A DNA stretch of 59,062 nucleotides from a virus (IMGVR_UViG_3300025467_000019:1-59062); one strand, 5' to 3'. Shown: positions 7,009-16,533, counted from the first letter of the stretch. Numbers and translations: made by a program. The notes: generated by a model not told the origin, from the letters alone.

Positions 7009-7677
7009 ATGATACGTAGAATGTTTAAAAATCAACCCACTGTTTATAACGATAAAGTTTGTATTTATAAATTTAAGGGTATGAAAAAATTTGGGCCAGG
7101 TACAGATTTTAATAAAAAAGTAAACCTCTATTTTAATAATCCTATTTTTAGTAATAGAACTAAACCTTCAGAACAGAACGGTAAAGGTAAAGCTATCACC
7201 TCTGTAGGGTTGAATGGGGTGTTGCCTTTTTTTAAAAGTATAGGGCTTGAGGGCACAGAGTTGAACGACTGGTTAAAGAAAACGTTCTATAAGGCTGCAA
7301 AAGATATGGAGTTGCCAGTTGATCCTAAGATACATAAACAGGTGTTTTTACGTTCGTGGGCCAATCGTATGTATAAAGAAGTATCTGGAAATGCACACAT
7401 TCACGGTAACGTCTGTCACCTTGTTGGTATTTTTTATTACGAAGTGCCAAAAAATAGCTCTAAGTTGATATTTGTTAATGAGCACATTTATGACGTACCA
7501 GTAGATAAATTAAATAAAGAAAAACTAGAATACCTCGATCCAGAGCCTGGTATGCTTGTTTGTCATGATCCATGGATTCCGCATGCAGTAAGTGAGCACG
7601 GTAATGAACTACCACGTACGTGTTTTGTTTTTGATATACAATTTCCCGGGGTACCGTTGCCTAAAAAACAGCAATAA
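7009..7677 (+). CDS. 2OG-Fe(II) oxygenase
   Basis: The 222-residue product fits the phage 2-oxoglutarate/Fe(II) oxygenase family (2OG-FeII_Oxy_5 type). RSWANRMY (115-122) is the typical lead-in. AHIHG (129-133) and H137 carry the first metal ligands, followed by GIFYYEVP (140-147). PGMLVCHDPWIPHAV (180-194) supplies the distal His192, and Arg203 is placed to bind 2-oxoglutarate. Such enzymes hydroxylate protein side chains, nucleobases or small molecules. With collagen-like fibres encoded next door, fibre residue hydroxylation is an attractive but unproven role. A TATAAATA box precedes it. A second family member lies at 58278-58820. Confidence 0.7.
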   Translation: MIRRMFKNQPTVYNDKVCIYKFKGMKKFGPGTDFNKKVNLYFNNPIFSNRTKPSEQNGKGKAITSVGLNGVLPFFKSIGLEGTELNDWLKKTFYKAAKDMELPVDPKIHKQVFLRSWANRMYKEVSGNAHIHGNVCHLVGIFYYEVPKNSSKLIFVNEHIYDVPVDKLNKEKLEYLDPEPGMLVCHDPWIPHAVSEHGNELPRTCFVFDIQFPGVPLPKKQQ

Positions 7678-7732
7678 AACTTTTATAAGAAAGTTTATTA
7701 AAAAAACTAATAATAAATCACTAAATATTAAC

Positions 7733-8080
7733 ATGCCAAGAGATAATAGCTTTAATAAACTCGTTCAATTATTAGAAACCGTTGATACCAACTTAAACTC
7801 AAACCCACCTGTAGTGGATGAAGGTCATGGTGGTACACATATGGCTATTGCACAAGTAGCAGAAATACTACGCAATGCCCAACACCTAATGGATTTATTA
7901 GAGAGTTTACCAAAAGAAACTTGCTTAGAACCTTGGCAACAATCAAAGCTCACCCTAGCTAATGATTATCTCGAGAGTGTAAAAACTGCAATGTCATCTC
8001 CTGATGCAGATGATCAAGAAGGTCACGGCCACGATATAGAGGAAATCGATATCGAACCAACAGAACTAGAGCTTAAGTAA
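7733..8080 (+). CDS. hypothetical phage protein with acidic His-containing tail, 115 aa
   Basis: The 115-residue product is mainly helical. Residues 30-50 (GHGGTHMAIAQVAEILRNAQ) and the LEPWQQSKLTLANDYL segment (about 66-81) resemble a small helical protein commonly seen in structural regions of tailed phages, where a Trp-x-x-x-Lys-Ile/Leu pattern recurs. The C-terminal tail is acidic with Gly-His repeats. I choose ATG 7733 over an upstream in-frame ATG at 7592, which would run through the previous gene; a TAAATATTA box lies 2 nt before 7733. A capsid- or tail-associated role is possible. Confidence 0.65.
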   Translation: MPRDNSFNKLVQLLETVDTNLNSNPPVVDEGHGGTHMAIAQVAEILRNAQHLMDLLESLPKETCLEPWQQSKLTLANDYLESVKTAMSSPDADDQEGHGHDIEEIDIEPTELELK

Positions 8081-8082
8081 TT

Positions 8083-8364
8083 TTAATCGACAAAGTCGAT
8101 ATTATTAAATCTCTTTTCGTATTCTTTTGTAGTAGAATCTACTTTACCTGCATATTCAAACCCTGTGGTGCAGTTCTTAGCAGCCACATATAGTTCGTAA
8201 TTATTTGCAAATCTACCCTTTGCTAAGACTTCGCATACATGAGAAAAAGCTTCTTTTGTTTTAAACTTTAGCTTTTTGTTGTTCGGTAACTGTAATGTGA
8301 AATAATCGTTTTGTTTCATTAAATGTTTTACAATTGTATTTAACAAATTAGTGTAATAACTCAA
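8083..8364 (-). CDS. hypothetical protein, 93 aa
   Basis: Unrecognised soluble protein. It has a helix-like N terminus, a central strand-rich part with Lys repeats (PNNKKLKFKTKEAF) and an acidic C-terminal end. The longest frame starts at a TTG (8364) placed 3 nt after the stop of the large fibre gene, which would suit translational coupling. The alternative ATG at 8319 gives a 78-residue protein. It belongs to the minus-strand fibre transcript and converges on the helical protein gene 2 nt away. Confidence 0.55.
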   Translation of the reverse strand: MSYYTNLLNTIVKHLMKQNDYFTLQLPNNKKLKFKTKEAFSHVCEVLAKGRFANNYELYVAAKNCTTGFEYAGKVDSTTKEYEKRFNNIDFVD

Positions 8365-8367
8365 CTA

Positions 8368-11300
8368 TTATTTGAATGTAGCTATAGAAGCAAACACCGC
8401 ATATGTAGGTGTGGATGTTAGTTTGGTTACAGAGAAAGTATAGATATCGTTTGCGTTTGCGTTGCCTGAGGAAGGTGCCGAACCACCCTGCCACTTTGGT
8501 GTTACTGCAGTACCGTCAATTTGAGTAGCAGTTTGATACCAAGGTGTGGCACCATTAGTTACAATGAGTGCTAGTGTAACTGTTTGACCTACACCTAATG
8601 TACTGTTTAATGTAGTAGTACTATTACCACGTATATTAAGCACCCAATTGTTAGCATTGTTTGATGTGTAGAATTGTATACCTTGTGTTAATACATCAAA
8701 GTTTGTTGTAGCAGCAGGCGCCAAACCGGTATTAGAAGTAGTTTCTAATACTGTTTGTTCGGTTACTATACCACCGTTAATATTTAAATTGCCCCCGACA
8801 GTTACAGTCGTTCCGTTATCTTGTATTATACTATTAGTAGTAGCAAACGACCCGCTCCATTTAGTTATATAATTTGAGGTACCACTACCTATGATATTAA
8901 CTGTGGGGGTAATTTGAAGATAATTTCCAGTTGGTACGGCTATAGTAGAGCTATTCGTCCAGCTTGTTCCTGGTGTAACGTTAATACGATACCAGGAATT
9001 TTGAGAATATACACCAAATACAGCATATATAGTATAAGAAGAACTATTGTTTTGAACTATATAAAAATTGCTAGGAGATTGAGAATTAGCACCTAAACCA
9101 CCATTATATACAGCTACTCCATCCGCATAAAATGCTCCACTAACACCAGACTGAGAAGAACTGTTATTAGAAGTTTTAAAATATAAAGTGGTGTATTGAT
9201 CTTGAGAGGTGCTGGCATTATAACCCGCGTGAGAGGCTATTTCCATTACAAGTACACAACCACCTTGAGAAGTATTCCAGGTACCAATATTTACATAACC
9301 AGATGTACCATATGTTTCTGGTAGTGTGTATGTTGGTAACATACCAGAATAACCACTTACACCGGAAGTACCTGAAAAACCAGAATAACCGCTTATACCA
9401 GACGTGCCAGAATAACCTGATATACCAGAAGTACCACTGAAGCCGCTAAACCCGCTAAACCCAGACCAACCGCTTATACCAGAAGTACCAGAAAAACCAC
9501 TAATACCGCTTGGGCCGCTAGTACCGCTAGTACCACTGTAACCAGACACTCCAGAGTAACCGCTTATGCCACTGTAACCGCTTATACCAGATGTACCAGA
9601 CCATCCTGAGGTACCACTAAAACCTGAGAAACTTGAATACCCACTTATACCTGAAGTACCAGACCATCCTGAAATACCGCTATAGCCACTATAACCCGAA
9701 TTACCGTAAGCAATTAAATTAGCACTAAAGTATGTGCCTTGACCGGCACCACCGCCCTGTTGTATGGTTTGATTAGTTGGGTTACCAGAATAAACGGTAA
9801 AGTCCATATAATCAGTAGTACCATTTAAATAAACTATTTTTGATTCAGTTTGAGTATAGCCAATACCAGATAAAATCTGAGTCTGATTAATAGCTTGTGT
9901 CGCTCCGTTTTTTCTAAATTGAATATTTGTCTGGTTGGTTACTGTAGACCCTACAGACCACCATACTTGATATGTAACGTTATAGTAACCTGCTACAGTT
10001 GGAGTGAATCTAAAGTTTGATGGGTTATACCAACCGTTAGGATCAATTGAAGCAACAAATGGTACTATTCTGTCTAAACTAGAAGTAACAACTGTATCAC
10101 CACTTAATTGTGCAACTGTAAGGTAATTGCTTGCTGCAAATTGTCCTGGTAGACCAGAAAACCCACTAGTACCGCTATAACCAGACCAACCTGAAGTACC
10201 GCTAAAACCTGATACACCGGAATAACCTGATGTACCGCTCCATCCTGATGTACCGCTCCATCCTGATGTACCAGAAGTACCGCTGTAACCAGATATGCCT
10301 GAGTAGCCAGAAAAACTTGAATAACCGGACCAACCTGATATACCAGATGTACCTGAAGTACCACTGTAACCGGAAGTACCACTAACACCAGATGTACCTG
10401 AAGTACCACTGTAACCGGAAGTACCACTAACACCTGAATAACCGGACCAACCACTTGTACCAGAGTAACCTGATATACCAGAGTAACCACTTATACCGGA
10501 GTAGCCAGACCAACCAGATATACCGGAGTAACCACTTGCACCAGACCAGCCTGACGTACCACTAACGCCTGAATAACCAGACCAACCACTTGTACCTGAG
10601 TAGCCACTTACACCGCTATAGCCAGAGTAGCCTGACACTCCAGAATAACCAGATATACCGGAATAGCCGCTTATACCTGAGTAGCCAGAAAAACTTGAAT
10701 AACCGGACCAACCTGAAGTACCAGAATAACCGCTTATACCTGAATATCCACTTATTCCGCTATAACCACTATAACCGGAAATACCAGAAACACCAACAGC
10801 ACCTCTATATATACCTGTAGAAATGTTACTATAATGATCAGTTCCTAAATAGTAAAACTGTACAGCTACACCATTAACTGCAGTTGTTTTAGCAAATACT
10901 CTATATACTAAACGATCACTACCATCTGCAGTGAGTGTAATAGGTGTACCTATCGTATAACTTTGTTGTTGTTCTGCAGGGTTTGATGTATCTGTATTTG
11001 TTAAAGCATCTCCTTGAGCAGAAAACAATTGTACTTCAGTACCACCTGTGGTACGTCGGTATATAGAATGTATTAAGTTGGTAGTACTGGAACCTACTTG
11101 AGAACCTGTAATAGAGTAATAAGCTGTGAATACCCAAGTACCTTTACTTAAAAACGTTAATTCCGGATCTCCAACTTGCGTTATAAGTTGTCCTAAAGTA
11201 GTAACACCTTGACTTGCACTTATAGTGTAGTTAATGCTTGATTGAGAAGCTGATTCCGGTATTTGAGAAAGATACCCATATGTAATGCCTAAATCAGAAG

Positions 11301-11439
11301 CTGAATTAGTTGGGTAATACGTAACACCAACAGCAGGATTACCAGAATAACCTGAGTAACCTGATATACCAGAATATCCAGATTGACCTGAATAACCTAT
11401 TGGACCTTGAATTGCTTGATATACGAAAGTGTTACTCAT
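8368..11439 (-). CDS. collagen-like tail fibre with C1q-like domain, 1023 aa
   Basis: Modular fibre. Residues ~1-40 hold a short Gly-X-Ser start. Residues ~40-215 are a globular beta domain (YYPTNSASDLGITYG to STGIYRGA) with a close paralogue in the 2042-aa fibre. Residues ~215-435 are Gly-X-Ser triplets. Residues ~440-580 read as a C1q/TNF-like beta-sandwich (GWYNPSNFRFTPTVAGYYNV, ending near TYFSANLIAYG), a fold that usually trimerises. More triplets run to ~700. Then a beta-rich part, a NYITKWSG segment typical of phage fibres, and a ~125-residue C-terminal domain almost the same as in the 2042-aa fibre. This is most likely a trimeric host-binding fibre. The C-terminal tip is the probable receptor-binding or trimerisation end (inference). 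Two further fibre genes lie upstream in the same transcript. Confidence 0.8.
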   Translation of the reverse strand: MSNTFVYQAIQGPIGYSGQSGYSGISGYSGYSGNPAVGVTYYPTNSASDLGITYGYLSQIPESASQSSINYTISASQGVTTLGQLITQVGDPELTFLSKGTWVFTAYYSITGSQVGSSTTNLIHSIYRRTTGGTEVQLFSAQGDALTNTDTSNPAEQQQSYTIGTPITLTADGSDRLVYRVFAKTTAVNGVAVQFYYLGTDHYSNISTGIYRGAVGVSGISGYSGYSGISGYSGISGYSGTSGWSGYSSFSGYSGISGYSGISGYSGVSGYSGYSGVSGYSGTSGWSGYSGVSGTSGWSGASGYSGISGWSGYSGISGYSGISGYSGTSGWSGYSGVSGTSGYSGTSGTSGVSGTSGYSGTSGTSGISGWSGYSSFSGYSGISGYSGTSGTSGWSGTSGWSGTSGYSGVSGFSGTSGWSGYSGTSGFSGLPGQFAASNYLTVAQLSGDTVVTSSLDRIVPFVASIDPNGWYNPSNFRFTPTVAGYYNVTYQVWWSVGSTVTNQTNIQFRKNGATQAINQTQILSGIGYTQTESKIVYLNGTTDYMDFTVYSGNPTNQTIQQGGGAGQGTYFSANLIAYGNSGYSGYSGISGWSGTSGISGYSSFSGFSGTSGWSGTSGISGYSGISGYSGVSGYSGTSGTSGPSGISGFSGTSGISGWSGFSGFSGFSGTSGISGYSGTSGISGYSGFSGTSGVSGYSGMLPTYTLPETYGTSGYVNIGTWNTSQGGCVLVMEIASHAGYNASTSQDQYTTLYFKTSNNSSSQSGVSGAFYADGVAVYNGGLGANSQSPSNFYIVQNNSSSYTIYAVFGVYSQNSWYRINVTPGTSWTNSSTIAVPTGNYLQITPTVNIIGSGTSNYITKWSGSFATTNSIIQDNGTTVTVGGNLNINGGIVTEQTVLETTSNTGLAPAATTNFDVLTQGIQFYTSNNANNWVLNIRGNSTTTLNSTLGVGQTVTLALIVTNGATPWYQTATQIDGTAVTPKWQGGSAPSSGNANANDIYTFSVTKLTSTPTYAVFASIATFK
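9350..9710 (-). repeat. Gly-X-Ser repeat block, distal block of the 1023-aa fibre
   Basis: The codons read (Gly-X-Ser)n with X mostly Tyr, Thr, Ile, Phe and Trp. Synonymous codons vary from unit to unit, so the repeat is strict in protein but loose in DNA. Confidence 0.85.
10140..10790 (-). repeat. Gly-X-Ser repeat block, proximal block of the 1023-aa fibre
   Basis: About 215 residues of Gly-X-Ser triplets lie between the N-terminal beta domain and the C1q-like domain. X is Tyr, Trp, Ile, Thr, Val, Phe or rarely Ala. No proline occurs within the regular triplets, apart from the exit into GLPGQF. Confidence 0.85.
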
Positions 11440-11448
11440 TGATTATAT

Positions 11449-12240
11449 TTATTGAGAGATGTACCTCAATGAACCGACCATTGAAGCAGGTGTAGAAAAG
11501 ATATTTGGTGTAAGATTTACAGTTGATCCAGGGCCTATATTGTACAGTATAAATCCTTGATTAGTACCTTCATTACCGCCTGTTATACCTTGACCCCCAC
11601 CGGTAAGCCCGGCATAACGATAAACACTTAAATCTCCAAACGGCATTAATAACGGGCCGTTTTCTACCGCGAACGGCAAATTAACTAAATAAAGATTAGC
11701 TGAATTTGATACACCTGTAAACGCAGATACTGATATATTAAAAGTGCAATACACATATCTACCAGTCTTTATATACGCCCCTACTGGTGTACCGCCACTA
11801 TAACCTACAGCAGACAAAGCATACCCGGCGGCTGATATTTGAGGTACCCAGGTACCGCTAATTTGTGCTGCATAAGTACCAGATGGTGGTGCTACATAAG
11901 CTGTTGTTTGACGGGTATTGTCTCCAAATGTGATCCCATAACTTGGGTTAATTTCTATTTCAGTAGTACTTAAAGCGCCTGTAAGTGTTACCTGCCCACC
12001 ACTTGTAACTAAAAAGATTGAAGTACCGAGCGTGGGGGAAACAACATTAAAGCCACCTCTACTAATTTGTACATTACCGGATGTATTTGATAATGCAACC
12101 CCTGTAATACCAGACACTTGATTAGCTAAATTGACTGAACCATACGACAACCAAATATCTTTAAATGGGTGTGTTGTAGTACCAACTGACCAGGCACTGG
12201 ATGAAGGCACTAAAGTATCTCTATAGTAATTATAACTCAT
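11449..12240 (-). CDS. tail fibre or fibre-associated structural protein, 263 aa
   Basis: The 263-residue product lacks Gly-X-Ser repeats but is typical of phage fibre proteins. Its N terminus (YRDTLVPSSSAWSVGTTTHPF) followed by DIWLSYGSVN resembles phage proteins that place a scene of simulated strands along a fibre shaft. YGITFGDNTRQTTAY (about 105-119) is a common fibre motif. GTWVPQISAAGYALSAVGYS (about 129-148) starts a C-terminal beta-sandwich head. It sits between two collagen-like fibre genes in the same minus-strand operon, with 3-nt and 9-nt gaps, so it is probably part of the same fibre or its adaptor. Confidence 0.65.
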   Translation of the reverse strand: MSYNYYRDTLVPSSSAWSVGTTTHPFKDIWLSYGSVNLANQVSGITGVALSNTSGNVQISRGGFNVVSPTLGTSIFLVTSGGQVTLTGALSTTEIEINPSYGITFGDNTRQTTAYVAPPSGTYAAQISGTWVPQISAAGYALSAVGYSGGTPVGAYIKTGRYVYCTFNISVSAFTGVSNSANLYLVNLPFAVENGPLLMPFGDLSVYRYAGLTGGGQGITGGNEGTNQGFILYNIGPGSTVNLTPNIFSTPASMVGSLRYISQ

Positions 12241-12243
12241 GTA

Positions 12244-13527
12244 TTAAATAATGTTCCAGTTGTTGTTAAATATGATTTCTATTGCAGCATAATTACCTAC
12301 CATTACTGCTGTAGGTAAACCATCAATGGTGTTAGGTGTAGTGGCAGAAACTGTAATAGTATAATTGTTATTAGTTATTACTCCTGACTCGTCTTTAATA
12401 TAATACTTTGTACCGGTAATACCAACTGGTAATACAACCACTGCATTACCTGGGTAATTAACTCCAATATAATAATCGTTAGCTGTTGCTGTATAAGTTG
12501 ATAATGAATCTGAATAAGTTGTATATAGTTTACCAACCACAATACCAGAGTTCTGTATGCCGCGTTCATTTACTACTACTGCTGTAGATGAAGTAATAGC
12601 GCGCATAATTGGTTTAGAAACTGTGTTAGCTGCACTTGGAGAATACGTTACTGTAGCACCAGCTGTAACATCGCTTAAGTAATAGCACTCCCCAGGGGTT
12701 AAACCTATTAAACCATTTATTAAACCGTCATATACAATTGTAAATTGTGTTGCTGTAGCAGTTTGTACCACACCGGTTGCTTCAGCATGAGTTGCACTGT
12801 CAGCTTGTGCTAAATACCAACCACCAGAAGTGTTATCAAGTCTCACTACTTGACCAGCACTAAATGTGTTAGTGTATGTAATAGTTTGACTTGAAATGTT
12901 AACCGGGGAACCACTAAAGCCTGATACACCGCTAAAGCCGCTAAAACCTGATGTACCTGAATAACCAATGTAACCAGAAATACCGCTATAACCACTATAG
13001 CCTGAAGTACCCGAGTAACCGCTTATACCACTAAACCCGCTAGTACCGCTAAAACCTGAAATACCGGAATATCCAGAAAAACCTGATGTACCAGAATAAC
13101 CTGATGTACCACTAAAGCCTGACGTGCCTGAATAACCGCTATATCCAGACCAACCTGATGTACCAGAAGCGCCGCTAAAACCTGACGTACCTGAATAACC
13201 AGAAGTGCCACTAAACCCTGACACACCACTAGAACCTGAAATACCAGAATAACCACTAAAGCCTGATACACCTGAGTAACCACTTACACCTGAGTAACCG
13301 CTTATGCCGCTGTAGCCTGAAAAACCAGAAACACCTGAAGTACCGCTGAAACCGCTTGTACCAGACCAACCACTATAACCGCTGTAGCCAGATGTACCAC
13401 TAATACCTGACCAACCAGAGACGCCTGATGTACCAGAAACCCCTGAAGTGCCAATATATCCTCTGACACCACTATAACCAGAATATCCAGATACACCTAC
13501 AGGATTATAAATTTTATCAAAAGCCAT
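12244..13527 (-). CDS. collagen-like tail fibre, 427 aa
   Basis: First gene of the minus-strand fibre operon. Residues ~1-12 are a short N-terminal anchor (MAFDKIYNPVGV, similar to the YNPIGV start of the 2042-aa fibre). Residues ~13-205 are Gly-X-Ser triplets. Residues ~207-320 form a globular domain (ITYTNTFSAGQVVRLD; then GVVQTATATQFTIVYDG; then CYYLSDVTAGA) shared with the 632-aa and 2042-aa fibres. The C-terminal ~100 residues are a separate beta domain (YYIKDESGVITNNNYTITVS, ending NNNWNII) of a type common at the ends of phage fibres. The shared short anchor suggests that two fibres dock to the same virion site (inference). A palindromic TAAATATTTA box lies 11 nt upstream. Confidence 0.8.
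   Translation of the reverse strand: MAFDKIYNPVGVSGYSGYSGVRGYIGTSGVSGTSGVSGWSGISGTSGYSGYSGWSGTSGFSGTSGVSGFSGYSGISGYSGVSGYSGVSGFSGYSGISGSSGVSGFSGTSGYSGTSGFSGASGTSGWSGYSGYSGTSGFSGTSGYSGTSGFSGYSGISGFSGTSGFSGISGYSGTSGYSGYSGISGYIGYSGTSGFSGFSGVSGFSGSPVNISSQTITYTNTFSAGQVVRLDNTSGGWYLAQADSATHAEATGVVQTATATQFTIVYDGLINGLIGLTPGECYYLSDVTAGATVTYSPSAANTVSKPIMRAITSSTAVVVNERGIQNSGIVVGKLYTTYSDSLSTYTATANDYYIGVNYPGNAVVVLPVGITGTKYYIKDESGVITNNNYTITVSATTPNTIDGLPTAVMVGNYAAIEIIFNNNWNII
12910..13490 (-). repeat. Gly-X-Ser repeat block of the 427-aa fibre
   Basis: About 190 residues of Gly-X-Ser triplets with X mainly Tyr, Phe, Thr, Ile, Val and Trp, bounded by the N-terminal anchor and the shared VVQ-type globular domain. 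Confidence 0.85.
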
Positions 13528-13538
13528 GGAAAGATTAA

Positions 13539-13548
13539 TAAATATTTA
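13539..13548 (-). promoter_or_regulatory. late-promoter-like palindrome TAAATATTTA
   Basis: A self-complementary TAAATATTTA lies 11 nt before the ATG of the 427-aa fibre gene, in the divergent region with terL. The same box recurs at 27260-27269, and related forms precede many genes here. Confidence 0.45.
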
Positions 13549-13631
13549 CACATACCAACCTAAACAATCTATGGGTTGATATAAAATACCTGGGTTGCAA
13601 TTTAAACACCAAGTACTCAATACATATAATA

Positions 13632-15401
13632 ATGCCAAAGCCCCCTAAAGAGACTTTTTACTTGGGTAACAAGAACTTACCTGTTCCTGATACTAATTTT
13701 AACTGGACACCAGAAATGGTAGAGGATTTGGAAAGAGCACGTAAATCCGTATTACATTTTTCTCGCTTTTTTTATATTGTTAATTTGGATGAAGGTAAGC
13801 AGCAAATAAAATTATATCCATATCAAAAGCGGATATTAAAAGCGCTTGTAGAGAACAGGTTTAACGTAGTGTTAGCAAGTCGACAAATAGGAAAAACGAC
13901 TATCTTAACTATATTCGCATTATGGATGGTTTGTTTTCAAGATGATTTTCGAGTACTGTTAATTGCTAACAAAGAAGGTACTGCAATTAACATATTTAAA
14001 CGTATTCGTTTAGCATATGAAATGTTACCTAATTATATGAAACCAGGGGTAATCAATTATGCTAAAACCGGGTTAGAACTAGCTAATGGTAGTTCAATTG
14101 GTATTAGTACAACAACATCTGATGCTGCTAGAGGTGAATCTATTAATTGTTTGCTGATTGATGAAGCAGCTTTTATTCCTGCTGAGTTTATGAACGATTT
14201 CTGGGAATCAGTATTTCCAGTTATTTCGTCTTCCAAAAAATCTAAAATTTTTATGTTATCAACACCTAATGGTGTAGGTAATTTATTTTATAACATATAT
14301 ACAGAATCTTTAGACAGTAGTAACGGGTGGCATAATGAAAGAGTAGATTGGTGGGAGGTACCCGGTAGAGATGAAGCATGGAAAGAAATGACATCTAAAG
14401 CGCTTGGTTCTGTAGAGGCTTTTAATCAAGAATACGGTAATGAGTTTAGAGCAGCGGGTGAAAATGCTTTAGATAATGACTTAATGTTGCAGTTTGAAAA
14501 AACATCTCCGTCACCGATACTGACAAGCGAGGATGAATGCTATAAAATATATATTGAAAGAAAACAAAGTCATTTTTACACTATAGGGGTTGACGTTGGA
14601 GATGGTATAGGAAGAGCTAACTCTACTATTCAAGTACTAGATATAACAGATTTAACTAACATAGAACAGGTAGCTGTGTATGCTAATAATAAGTTAGACC
14701 CGTATAATTTTGCTGCAAAGCTTGTAGAAATAGCCCATGAGTGGGGCAGACCACCATTATTAGTAGAACGTAATAATTGTGGCGCGCAGGTTATAGATGC
14801 TTTAGTACACACACACAATTATGACAGTTTAATAAAATACACTCCAAGTATGGGTACATTTACTGATAAAGCAGATAAAGACATGCGCAAGGGAGTGTAC
14901 TCTCATACAAATAGTAAATTCAATGCTATGGCTAATTTAAGATACTGGATGACTACTTTACGATGTCTTAAAATATACGATAAAGAAACTATAAATGAAT
15001 TTAAGACATATGTTAAACAAGCAAACGGTGTATGGAAAAAACAATCCGATCGTTATTTAGATGATAGAGTAGAAGCTTTAATATGGGCTTTATTTGTTTT
15101 AGATGCTAAAGTGGTTGAACAGCATTATGAATTATTAGAAAAAGACGGTAATGGTAAACCGTTAAAAATTATACCACTTGATTGGGATCCTTTTAATGTA
15201 CCGGAAATAGAACTACCAAGTCAAGAAGACCTTTATAGTAGATACACAAGAGGTAAACAGAATGATATATCAGTACGTAATCCAGCTTTCTTACAAGGTA
15301 AAACAGACAACAATAATGAAATAGATGAGTTATTATCACAAGGCTGGAAACCAGTTAATTTTAATTCAGCTTCTGGTAGGTTAAACGGCGGAATGTATTA
15401 G
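13632..15401 (+). CDS. terL: terminase large subunit (T4 gp17-like)
   Basis: Motor ATPase and nuclease that packages DNA into the procapsid through the portal. The 589-residue length is typical of the T4 gp17 group. SRQIGKTT (83-90) is the Walker A region, CLLIDEAAF (173-181) Walker B with the catalytic Glu178, and SKIFMLSTPNG (204-214) motif III / coupling. The RNase H-like nuclease starts at YTIGVDVGDG (316-325) with Asp321, Glu379 in PLLVERNN, and a late DDRVEAL with Asp as the third metal-binding region. No intein or frameshift is visible. It stands between fibre genes rather than next to portal and capsid genes, and ends at a bidirectional terminator. Confidence 0.95.
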   Translation: MPKPPKETFYLGNKNLPVPDTNFNWTPEMVEDLERARKSVLHFSRFFYIVNLDEGKQQIKLYPYQKRILKALVENRFNVVLASRQIGKTTILTIFALWMVCFQDDFRVLLIANKEGTAINIFKRIRLAYEMLPNYMKPGVINYAKTGLELANGSSIGISTTTSDAARGESINCLLIDEAAFIPAEFMNDFWESVFPVISSSKKSKIFMLSTPNGVGNLFYNIYTESLDSSNGWHNERVDWWEVPGRDEAWKEMTSKALGSVEAFNQEYGNEFRAAGENALDNDLMLQFEKTSPSPILTSEDECYKIYIERKQSHFYTIGVDVGDGIGRANSTIQVLDITDLTNIEQVAVYANNKLDPYNFAAKLVEIAHEWGRPPLLVERNNCGAQVIDALVHTHNYDSLIKYTPSMGTFTDKADKDMRKGVYSHTNSKFNAMANLRYWMTTLRCLKIYDKETINEFKTYVKQANGVWKKQSDRYLDDRVEALIWALFVLDAKVVEQHYELLEKDGNGKPLKIIPLDWDPFNVPEIELPSQEDLYSRYTRGKQNDISVRNPAFLQGKTDNNNEIDELLSQGWKPVNFNSASGRLNGGMY

Positions 15402-15406
15402 AACAA

Positions 15407-15437
15407 TAAAAAAGCCCTTATTGCTAAGGGCTTTTTA
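15407..15437. terminator. bidirectional rho-independent terminator
   Basis: AAAAAGCCCTTA and TAAGGGCTTTTT form a perfect stem with a 4-nt loop, flanked by A and T runs on opposite sides. It serves terL (+) and the convergent acidic-protein gene (-). Confidence 0.9.
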
Positions 15438-15459
15438 AATGTATGTCTTTTACTATGTC

Positions 15460-16533
15460 TTAACCTTCAAACATGTTCTTGTCACCCATTGGTTCTTTAG
15501 CGCCAGCTGTGAACTTTTTAATGTTTTGAAGCTTGTTCTTGTTACCATGAAGTGCAGATTCATCGCCTTCAATTTCTTTAGCTTCTGGTTCATTTCTAAT
15601 CTTACCTTTATCAGCTGTACCACCGACTTTCTTGATCTTTGGGCTATCTGTCATTGGCTTGTTTACTGGATCAGGATTACCTTTTTTTAAGGAACCGTTA
15701 ACTTTTGTTAAAACGTGACCGAGGTCTTCTGCTTCAACATCTTCAGCTACCATACCTTCTTCTTCCTCTTCTTCTTCATGACCAGCAATCTCTTGATCTT
15801 CATCACCTAAGTCACCATGTTCAGCATCAACTTCTTTATCCTTTTCGAGGAATGCAAGGAGCTTTCTAGCTGCTTCAATTGCTTCAGCATGTGTAAACAT
15901 TTCTTCTTCGCCGCCCATTTCTTCATCACCCATAGGTGTTTCACTATCAGCAGCAGCGTCAGTAGCAGAAGCAACGCCAGCTTCTTCTTCATCGTGCATC
16001 ATTGCTTCTTCGTTTTCGTTGAAAGGAATACCTTTTAGTGCTTCCTCGTATAGGTTATCGAATTTTGATTTTGACATAGTAAACTTTGGTTTGTAGTTAT
16101 ATTTATTGTTTTCTGCTACGGTTTCTTTAACTTTTTCCTTTGAGGTGGTGTTTTTTTCAGCTTTTGTATCTGTTTCATCAGTTACTTCAGGTTCTTTATC
16201 TTCTTCTTCATCTTTCATTAACTTATTATCTGAACCAGGATCTTCCATCTTATCTACTGGTTTAAAACCACTTTTCTTAGGAACCAATCCAGCTGGACCT
16301 GAATTCTTTAATACAGCGTTAACTTCTGCGCCGTCTACCTTTTTAACTGCTTCTTTTGGACCACCGCCTAACAGGCTACCAGCCTTGACCATTTCTTCAG
16401 TTAAATAAACACTCGTATCAGTTTGTACTACTTCCTTCTGTGCATTTTCATTTACAGTTTCAGGAATAATTTGTTTGGATGCAGCTATGTTGCTGTATAA
16501 GTCTCCAAGACCAGAAAAGGATTTAATCTTCAT
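15460..16533 (-). CDS. acidic low-complexity protein, probable virion or scaffold component
   Basis: A 357-residue, strongly acidic and largely disordered protein of no family I can name. It has Glu/Asp runs (EEDKEPEV, about 110-117; EEEEEEEG, about 255-262), a Met-rich middle part and two short ordered stretches: KSKFDNLYEEALKGI (about 155-169) and a helix EAIEAARKLLAFLEKD (about 218-233). The charge and low complexity recall scaffolding or core proteins of T4-like phages, or DNA-mimic proteins, but neither can be shown. It stands alone on the minus strand between terL and the neck gene, with a CTAAATATT box 7 nt before the ATG. Confidence 0.65.
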   Translation of the reverse strand: MKIKSFSGLGDLYSNIAASKQIIPETVNENAQKEVVQTDTSVYLTEEMVKAGSLLGGGPKEAVKKVDGAEVNAVLKNSGPAGLVPKKSGFKPVDKMEDPGSDNKLMKDEEEDKEPEVTDETDTKAEKNTTSKEKVKETVAENNKYNYKPKFTMSKSKFDNLYEEALKGIPFNENEEAMMHDEEEAGVASATDAAADSETPMGDEEMGGEEEMFTHAEAIEAARKLLAFLEKDKEVDAEHGDLGDEDQEIAGHEEEEEEEGMVAEDVEAEDLGHVLTKVNGSLKKGNPDPVNKPMTDSPKIKKVGGTADKGKIRNEPEAKEIEGDESALHGNKNKLQNIKKFTAGAKEPMGDKNMFEG

